From positions 1,391,360,223 to 1,391,424,222 of the forward strand of contig OX336388.2 of the NCBI GenBank assembly GCA_946902985.2: a stretch of DNA of 64,000 nucleotides, in the 5' to 3' direction. Origin of the DNA: Meconema thalassinum (taxonomy: Eukaryota; Arthropoda; Insecta; Orthoptera; Tettigoniidae). Of the stretch, positions 57,166-64,000 are shown in pieces. Each line of letters begins with the position of its first letter. The first letter of the stretch is position 1. A program made the translations under genes and the position numbers. The notes under the pieces were generated by a model. That model saw only the letters and a program-made list of their open reading frames with translations, did no database searches and had not been told where the DNA came from.

Positions 57166-58921
57166 GGCGAAATAGGTAAATTAAAGTATAACTTACGAAA
57201 CTGTGGAACCTTGGAAATGCTGTCAGACTGGCAGCAGCAAACAAGTTGAAAGAAAGGGACACACCAAAGGAGACAGAGGCGGCCTATTTCCTCCTCACAA
57301 GCTTTGCACGGTGAAGATATAGCTGAAAAATTCAAGTAGATATTAATGATTTGCAAAATATTGACAAATGGACACTCCCGGGTTTCTGGGACCAAAGTAT
57401 GGGTAGGTTCTTGCTAGGAATGAACCTTACCCCCAAGGGAAGATGAAGAGAAAAGGAAAGGGAAGTGGGTTTCGGAATGAAGAACAAGTGTGAGTAAATA
57501 GGACGAGAGTCCAACACTAAGCAAACAAAATAAATTTAAATGAGTTAGTGACGAGTGTCACTGCAAAGCCCGTGAAACACCTAAAGTGGATATGGACCTG
57601 GCCGTAGCTAACGGGAAATGCGGCTGGAGCTTGAGCTATTTGCAGGCAAGCAGCGTTTAGCTTTCCCTTGCCAGCTTAAAATTGGGTAATATGGGGAAGG
57701 ATGGTAGTCTGGCAAGACAAGGAATGACAGATTTATTGTATATCCTTTCAAAGGAGTTAGGTTTAATCGAAGGTTTTGAAAGGCGCAAATAATTTGAATT
57801 GGCCGTGATAACTTTAATTTTGGGTACTGTTGGATCTCCGTTAGACCAACCAAATACGCCCAGAAAGGGAAGCGATGAAGCAATATGAATGCTTTTAGTA
57901 AGGATTTTATTTCTTCTTGATGAGTTGGAAGAATGCCAATTGTTGCACGTAAGATAAGTTGAACTTGTAACCAGCGGAGTGCCGATTAAAAGTTCAAACC
58001 AGAGGAAAACTATGAATTTGGAAAACAAACCATGAGTTATAGAGAAAATCTCGACGAGCAGGAAGCTTGCCGAGCTAGCTATGCTCGCCTCGATGGCTTA
58101 TTAGAATTAGTTATGAAAACTAAAAGAGCTTTAAACAAGATTTTTGAAGTTTCCAGTTAAATGCAACAAGTAGCGAAACATTAATTACTTTTTAAGTAAT
58201 TTTCTTAAAAGGACCATAAACCAAGGAAGAGCCAGGGAAGACAAGGACCTGCCTGACCGTTATTCTCTAGGAATTTATAAAACGAAAAAAATGGAATTTA
58301 ATTAATTTAACAATACTTAGAGTTGACGTAAAAACATATAAAGCTGATTAAGATGACAATTAATAACGATGAACAATTTTAACATACCAAAATCTGAGAC
58401 TTAATACTAACAAATTGTAAATTTTTTTACGATGTTAAAGGGGATGCAAGTTTGAAACTTGCTTCGAGCATAAATCTGAATAAGATTTTAAAAGTTGTGC
58501 AAAAATAGCAAACTTTAAAGTTTATAACGAGAATTATAAATAATTAAATCTATGACAGAGAATCAGGTACAATATATGAACTTTGAGAATTCCTATGTGG
58601 AAATCTTAAAGTATGAACAAATATTAAATTTGAAATTAAAACAAGAAAAGAGAGAATTAAGAAGAAATTTCTATAACTTCTTGTATTGAAGCAGGGACCA
58701 CGAGAAAAATGGGGCCAGTTACCCTTTCGTGAAACCTGGAAAAGGAGAGTTGGAAAACTCACTTGTGAGTAGAAATAATTGAATTCCCTAACAAAAGAGA
58801 AAAAACAATATGATTTAAGGTGTGTACTAGACACAGATTATACAGAAATTAATTCATTAAATGCGAAGCAAAGTTGGGAGGGCGCTTGATAACAAGAGAG
58901 GCCTCTTAGAAATTGACACAA
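57166..58921 (-). other. Long leader of BEL/Pao copy 2 or inserted sequence
   Basis: No coding signal beyond short frames. A normal BEL leader is much shorter, so an intron, an unrecognised insertion or a different 5' LTR position are all possible. No clear primer-binding site is seen beside 58921. Confidence 0.4.
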
Positions 58922-59698
58922 GTTGTAGTTTAAACAGCTAGGTACATCAGTACTAAATTTAAAACTTAATTAGATAAAGTTAGTAAGGTGTTTAGGAAAA
59001 GGAAATAGGAACTTTAGGAGAAAGTTTATGGCCGTATTTAATGCTTTCGTTCGAACGCGACACGGATGGTTGTTGAATGGGCACTGTTATGCACTGCAGT
59101 CCGTTGAAAAGTTCACTATTGCAACAAGGAAAGTTTATCAGACGAAAAGTTATTGCAATTGTGGAGATCACTAGTTGAATTTTAGCTTGAGAAAGTTTAT
59201 TTCTTTAGAAATCCGTAGATTGTAGCTGAATGCAACGGAAAATCCCACGAAGGAAGACAAATTATGTTGATTAGAGGTTATACAACATGAATTTCTCAAT
59301 GAGGAAAATGTGTTCCCATATTTAAAGAAATACCAGGCTATTTCACTTGTAGAAAGATAATTTGATGTAGAAAGTTCTAGAGCAATGATACCGGTTGAAT
59401 TGGGCAAAACAAGTCCCCCGGCGGCAATCAGAATTCTATAGACAGTGGGTACTTTAAATTATCGCTCGATGTGAGATAGTATCTCAGATAATCAGTACAA
59501 GAAGTACTTTTTCATTTTGAAAAGTTAGCTGAAGTAGCTACAACTAGATCAGGAAAATCTTTTGAAGGCAGGTATTGCATCACATTTATCAATTTCACAC
59601 TGTCTATAAAATCAAATGAAATGCTATAAGCAATTTAAAACATTTAAAACTTGGTAAAAACCATTGAAGTAGTACTTAGCTCATTTTGAAGAACGATA
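58922..59698 (-). repeat. 5' LTR of BEL/Pao copy 2, partial
   Basis: Direct partner of 50453-51230 with roughly 27 differences. It ends within GAAGAACGAT, where LINE sequence begins. Confidence 0.65.
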
Positions 59699-59945
59699 GA
59701 TCATATCCTAGCAATTATCGAGGATTATCTTTGCTGGATGTCACGTATAAGATTTTTTTTCAAAGATTTTATATTCCAGAATTCACGAACAACTTGATAA
59801 TGAACTTGGTGAATATCAGGGTGGTTTCCGTCCAGGACGAAACTGTCCAGATCAAATTATCAGACTCAAATGGATTATAAAACATCACAGGATTAGGAGC
59901 AGAGATTTAGTGATCACATTCGTTGAGTTTCAAAAAGCTAAAGAT
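59699..59945 (+). pseudogene. LINE reverse transcriptase, N-terminal RT segment
   Basis: Reading on the plus strand with a frameshift: NYRGLSLLDVTYKIF, ELGEYQGGFRPGRNCPDQI and VITFVEFQKA, the early RT blocks of a non-LTR element. It stops at the block that normally reads KAYDSI, where the sequence switches to the inverted second half. Confidence 0.7.
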
Positions 59946-60075
59946 TCTTCGATACTAGTTGCTAATAATGCTGGGCCATCTGCAAAGGCAAGACAATTTA
60001 CTGGAATATTTTTTCCAATCTTCACATTCGGTGGACAAACCTTATTCCATTGACGCATGATTTTTTCCAGCACAC
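59945..60075 (-). pseudogene. LINE reverse transcriptase, catalytic segment, inverted
   Basis: On the minus strand VLEKIMRQWNKVCPPNVKIG and CLAFADGPALLATSIEE. The usual FADD box reads FADG, so a catalytic Asp is lost. This continues the frame of 61775-61965, from which it is separated by the SAP/THAP element. Confidence 0.7.
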
Positions 60076-60284
60076 AATAGGGATGTAGCCTGAGAAAGTT
60101 CGCGCCAGATAGCGCTCGTGTAGTACTGGGTAAGCGCAAGGCGATCGTCCTATGTTTCCGCCAGTCAGCTACGAGGAATGTATAGATTGTGACCGAGTTT
60201 TCTAAGCTAAAGTAAATTATATCTTCTCTAATTTTATTCCAAGACTATATTAATTAATTCTATAGGTATATCCTCTAATATATT

Positions 60285-60449
60285 ATGAACGATTTTCAGC
60301 GTTTAAGCGTTAAACAGCTGTAAAATGAGCTACGGACTAGAGGCGCTAAAACTAGTGGGAGGAGGGAAGAATTAGTAGGCTACAGCGGTAATAACAAAAT
60401 TCTAACACGCTTTATTATTCAAATTATGAATAGGAGTCAGCATGCTTGA
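60285..60449 (+). pseudogene. SAP-like domain exon with one stop
   Basis: ATG at 60285 gives MNDFQRLSVKQL, then TAA (60321-60323), then NELRTRGAKTSGRREELVGY in the same frame, to TGA at 60447-60449. The L..L..ELR.RG...SG.R.ELV pattern is that of SAP DNA-binding helices. It starts about 210 bp inside the left inverted repeat. Probably the first exon of a lost longer gene. Confidence 0.5.
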
Positions 60450-61359
60450 GTATTGTAGGCCTATATTGATAAATAGCCTATATCTCCATAAGACTTAAAT
60501 CATAAATAGAGATTTCCCGGTCAATGCATGTGAGATTTTCAAAGTGAAATGCCTTGTCCTGTTCGGATTCCACGTAAAGAGGAAGTCCTCTGTGCCTTAT
60601 GATCTCTAGATTAACGGTCACGTAAAACTATAATCTTCCTTTTATAAATAGAGATTTAAATATTCACTGGCTCCCCTAGCTTATAGACTTCGATTCGTGT
60701 ATTTTTTGGTTGATAGCGTACATGAAACGGTCTTGTTTTAAGGTAAACATAATCAAAGAAAGTTGATACCGGTATTGTTTACCTCAAAATGCATCGCAAC
60801 GTTTGGTTCTTTTGTAATTTGTCAATTTCTTAATACAAATCGTTTCCGTACCCCTTGGAAACGACTTAGGGGTACATTATTTAAAAAGTTTGAGAATCCC
60901 TGTTTTAAGGCCATGAACTGTTTCCATTCATCTGGCTAACTTAGGCCTATGACTCAAGAATGTAGAAGTCAGTCACTACCGGTACCACATTCTCCGTCGG
61001 GCAGATGTAAGTTGACGATTAATTCTGATTTCAAGAAACCAACCATAATCCGTTTTTGACTGTTAATGTTGTGACATTTATTCTTTAAGTATTTGGCCGA
61101 GTATTGATGCCTTTGAAAATGGGAGTCACAAATGTTACATTCACTTCTTCCTGCATATTGACGATTTCTTCCCGTACCGTACTTCAATGGAGATAATTTA
61201 TGCAGATTCCGATATTGTAGGCTTATCGTGGTAAACTGGCAATTTTCTTGTGTATGGCCTCATCCTTATTTTTGTTGTGTTCGTGGTCCACGGAAAAAGC
61301 GATGGAACAGTGCCCGGTTTTAATCTTGCTCTCTCACCTTCAAATACAAACGCATAAAT
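60450..61359. other. Non-coding middle of the SAP/THAP element
   Basis: AT-rich, no protein-like frame. Presumably spans the internal deletion. Confidence 0.4.
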
Positions 61360-61638
61360 TCAGTGGTTGTTGTCGATATGTCTATTCAGTTTATAGGTAG
61401 GAATTATTTCCCTTTGTAAATCACACTTGCCCAACACAGTTTTCGTGAAGTCATCGAGTTGAAAACGATGGGAACACACTTTAATATTTTCGGTCAGATT
61501 TTCTTCACCGAAATGTTTCCTTCTAATAGCATGTAACCATTTCTTCCTCATTTCTTTATTTTGTGAAAATTGGTGACACGAAATCGGATTTCCCTGATTT
61601 TTGCAAAGAGGAACACTGCAATAGCTCGGCATAGTCAC
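61360..61638 (-). CDS. THAP zinc-finger protein fragment, 92 residues
   Basis: It starts MTMPSYCSVPLCKNQG, has CHQFSQNKEMRKKWLHAI and ends with VCSHRFQLDDF and a polar tail. The C2CH ligands (C..C...C..H), the Trp of KKWLHAI and the LDDF box are all in place, so the DNA-binding finger looks intact. No transposase domain follows; the reading frame ends at 61360. The start lies about 135 bp inside the right inverted repeat. It may act only as a DNA-binding leftover, if expressed. Confidence 0.65.
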   Translation of the reverse strand: MTMPSYCSVPLCKNQGNPISCHQFSQNKEMRKKWLHAIRRKHFGEENLTENIKVCSHRFQLDDFTKTVLGKCDLQREIIPTYKLNRHIDNNH

Positions 61639-61774
61639 GAAAATAGCAATTTAAACAACTTAAATTCGTGGATATTAGCGGCATGAGAACACAGGAGACA
61701 AATGAAGAGCGCCTTGCGCTTACCCAGTACAATAGCAGTGCGCTCTATCGGTGCTAGTTCTATACATCCCTATT

Positions 61775-61965
61775 AAACAACAGTGGAGATAATCCATCTC
61801 CCTGCCGAAGACTAGTATGGATTTCAAATGATTCAGAGCACTTCTAAATCTAACTTTAGATTTAGTATTCTTAAGAGTGACTGCAATAAGGTTAACAAGT
61901 TTTCGATGTAAACCAAATTCAGTAAGTATATTTAATAGAGATTCGCGATGGATCGAAGACTTTGG
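61775..61965 (-). pseudogene. LINE reverse transcriptase, mid segment, inverted
   Basis: SIHRESLLNILTEFGLHRKL and LIAVTLKNTKSKVRFRSAL, followed after a frameshift by GDGLSPLLFN up to the inverted-repeat element. It fits directly before 59945-60075 in the same protein. Confidence 0.7.
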
Positions 61966-63590
61966 CACGGGGAGGATCCACTCACACCCATGTATTGTTT
62001 CTCAGGATGAATTCCATTTCCATGACCATGGCACCATGCCACTCGTCAGAGTTCGGTTCCGTCATTGCCTCCTTGAATGAAATCTCTGTTAGAAAAATCT
62101 CCTCGTCTTCTTCTTCTTCTTCTTCTTCTTCTTGTTCCTCCAAATCCTGGAGTTTTGTTTGAAAACGTTTCTTCGGTCATCCCCTTTTTCCAGTTCGCAG
62201 AATTTTGGGCCGACCAGGTCCTCGAATCAATTTTGGCGTAGTATCGGATGGTTCTACAGTCATTCTATCATGATCATCCACTGGCGTCACGTCGAACCAG
62301 AGGAAAGGTTCTCCTGGCAGAACGAGTAGATCGTCTTCTTCTCCGATCTCGAATAATAATGTTATTGGTTTTACGTCCCTTTTAACTACCCTGGCTTTTA
62401 GAGACGCCGGGGTGCCGGAATTTTGCCCCGAAGGGGATCTTTAACGTGCCAGTAAATGTACTGACACGGCTCCCTCGCATTTGCGCACCCTCAAATGCCA
62501 GCTGACTGCGCCAGGTTTCGAACCTGCAACCTTAGGCTCAGCAAGCGAGAACATTACCCCTGATCCACGCAGCCAGACTCTCCGATCTGGGTTGAGTGAC
62601 TGGTTCCTCCATGACAGCTGGTGTATCTTTTCCTCTTGGTGATTGCGGCGGTGGTTCTGCAAAGAACTGCTCCCAACAAATATCTTGCTTCGAGAATTCC
62701 GGGCGCTCCATCCTAGTCTCTTCCAATGGCTTTCCATTCTCGAAGAATTTTACATCTCGGCTAATCAAAACTTTGTCTTTATCAGGGGTGTATATGCGAA
62801 AGCCCTTGGTTTCTTCGGAGTAACCCATGAACACGACTTCTCTGCCTTGTTGATCCAGTTTTCTTCTTCCGGGATCCCTGTCCAGAAAATAAACCTTGCT
62901 TCCAAACGTTCTGAATTGCTAGACGTCAGGAATCTCTCCCGTCCACAATTCATGCGGTGTTTTGCCTCCGATACTTTTTGATGGCAGGCGATTACGGATG
63001 AAATTTGCAGTATTCAAGGCTTCCGCCCAGAAGCGGTGAGGTAATCCGGCTTCGAACAACATGCACCTGGCAGTCTCCATCAAAGTCCTATTCATCCTCT
63101 CCGACTTCCCGTATTGTTCAGGGTTGTGAGGGTCTGTGAGGCGTCTTGTGATTCCGCCCTTCTTCAGGTAGTTGTCGAACTCTCGATTCAGGTGTTCCCC
63201 GACGTTGTCAGACTGGATCACCTTTACTAGTTTTTCTTTCTGATTCTCCATCCTGGTAATGTACTCGACGGTAGCTTCGTAGGCCTCTGATTTTGCCTTC
63301 AGAAATCTCACTTCACACCAGTGAGAGTGATCGTCGATGAATTCCAAGAAGTACTTAGAACTTGCCATAGATGGAGTCGGCACCGGCCCGCACACGTCCG
63401 AGTGGATCAAATCGAGTAGTTCCGATCGTCGATCGATTTTCTTTGAAAACTGCGTCCTGGGGATCTTCCCCTCGAGGCAGACTTTGCAGTCCAGAGTCGT
63501 TGATGGATTCCACAGCTCAACGCCAGAAACCCTCCCTTTCCTCACAGCTACCAAGATGTCGCCCACGTTGGCTTCCAATCATTTAAATTA
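61965..63590 (-). pseudogene. Copia-type integrase and RT lead-in, interrupted
   Basis: GAG-preintegrase part with CKVCLEGKIPRTQF, integrase catalytic triad LIHSDVCGPVP, VIQSDNVGEH and KSERMNRTLMETARCM, followed by FWAEALNTANFIRNRLP. TAG at 62919-62921 breaks the frame between EIPDV and QFRTFGSKVYFLDRD. FMGYSEETKGFRIYTPDKDK and VLISRDVKF follow. A SINE at 62350-62580 splits the acidic linker, which resumes with GPGRPKILRTGKRG, a Glu run and FKEAMTEPNSDEWHGAM near 62030, then NNTWV. The RT proper is missing because LINE sequence begins at 61965. Gag and protease are not seen to the right of 63590. Confidence 0.85.
62350..62580 (-). mobile_element. tRNA-derived SINE in the Copia remnant
   Basis: Full copy. 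On the minus strand: head GGCTGCGTGGATCAGGGGTA, B box GCAGGTTCGAAACC, body with TACTGGCACGTTAAAGATCC and tail CAATAACATTATTATT. Target duplication CTCCGATCT at 62341-62349 and 62581-62589. Confidence 0.9.
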
Positions 63591-64000
63591 GCCGCTGGCT
63601 GCGCGAGTGAAGCGAGCGAGCCAGTGGCGTGTGGGCCAGGTACGCGGTGCGACTAAGCGTTCCTTAGCCTGGTGTATAACTTGACAAGGGGGTTAAAATT
63701 AAATTTATAAAATTGATTTATGTGATATAGGTTTTAGGTTAAAATAGAGGTGCCTGTCGGAGCAGCTGCGACCGACAGTCTCCCCGGAAGCCCCTGGCGT
63801 GATATCAAGTTGATGGCTTTATGCTTGCGTAGTGTTTGAAGTTTGAAGTATTTAATATTTTAAATGTTAAGTTGATTCAAGTTATTATTTATTAAGCGTT
63901 ATGTAAAGGTGTTATTAGAAGCTAGCAATTTATATCTCGTTCACTCGACCACCACATGCCCTCCCGGCCATGGTGCGAAATCAGCAGTCACTTCAGCTTG
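63591..64000. other. Non-coding edge with two hairpins
   Basis: GCCGCTGGCT (63591-63600) pairs with AGCCAGTGGC (63619-63628), and CTGTCGG (63754-63760) pairs with CCGACAG (63772-63778). No coding signal. It borders the Copia remnant exactly where its homology ends. Confidence 0.45.

Larger units (their letters stand above)
50452..59698 (-). mobile_element. BEL/Pao retrotransposon, copy 2, older
   Basis: The decayed minus-strand gag-pol is flanked by direct repeats: 50452-51230 (inside the 3' LTR) and 58922-59698 (5' LTR, truncated), about 96-97% identical over 777 bp. The 3' LTR seems to extend to about 51886. The 5' LTR is cut off by the LINE fragment at 59699. The leader (57166-58921) is unusually long. 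No target duplication can be defined. Confidence 0.7.
60076..61774. mobile_element. 1.7-kb inverted-repeat element with SAP-like and THAP exons
   Basis: Terminal inverted repeats of about 70 bp: AATAGGGATGTA at 60076 mirrors TACATCCCTATT at 61774, and GTACTGGGTAAGCGCAAGGC occurs in both arms. It interrupts the minus-strand LINE frame between LSPLLFN (61775 side) and CVLEKIM (60075 side). The left arm is followed by a plus-strand SAP-like ORF (60285) and the right arm by a minus-strand THAP ORF (61638). It looks like a deletion derivative of a larger two-gene transposon. Target duplication is at most 2 bp. Confidence 0.65.

Noticed and set aside
62106..62134. Short TTC repeat considered as a regulatory tract
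   Set aside because: It is the Glu-rich linker of the Copia polyprotein read on the other strand.

Overview
The window looks like a piece of a large, repeat-rich insect nuclear genome, probably a polyneopteran such as a cricket, katydid or stick insect. The reasons are the density and variety of nested transposons, several tRNA-headed SINE families (many with clear target-site duplications), BEL/Pao, Copia, RTE-like, P-like, hAT, Harbinger and Tc1/mariner-type proteins of insect character, and no bacterial gene organisation. The species is an inference. I see no convincing intact single-copy host gene. Nearly every real coding signal belongs to a mobile element, and most are broken.

Layout. 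1-1.34 kb: gag-like coiled-coil ORF on the minus strand, running off the left edge. 4.97-9.03 kb: Tc1/mariner-superfamily transposon with ~300-bp inverted repeats that each carry a tRNA-like module, and a two-exon transposase. It sits in a Harbinger remnant (9.1-9.7 kb). 10.2-12.7 kb: SINEs and a decayed hAT transposase gene. 12.76-23.24 kb: a young 10.5-kb LTR retroelement with near-identical 0.89-kb LTRs and a 4-bp target duplication, inserted in the hAT remnant. It encodes one 451-residue gag-like protein, no polymerase, and has a long repeat-rich non-coding interior. 23.55-29.55 kb: RTE-like LINE, SINEs, a Copia fragment and LTR, and an orphan PHD-like ORF. 29.6-32.8 kb: no recognisable content.

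32.8-45.8 kb: two P-element-like THAP transposase genes pointing towards each other. The second is split by a BEL/Pao element with identical 183-bp LTRs, inserted between ligands of the THAP zinc finger. 46.4-49.6 kb: long tandem repeats around a second LINE. 49.7-59.7 kb: a second, older BEL/Pao element with long LTRs, next to an oppositely oriented relative of its LTR. 59.7-62.0 kb: a LINE with one half inverted, interrupted by a 1.7-kb inverted-repeat element carrying a SAP-like exon at one end and a THAP exon at the other. 62.0-63.6 kb: Copia integrase/polyprotein remnant holding a SINE.

The nesting gives a relative order. SINE, BEL and LTR insertions with clean target duplications are the younger events. 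P, hAT, Harbinger and LINE bodies are older. The two least explained items are the pol-less LTR element, with its apparently covarying stem-loop repeats, and the SAP/THAP bidirectional element.
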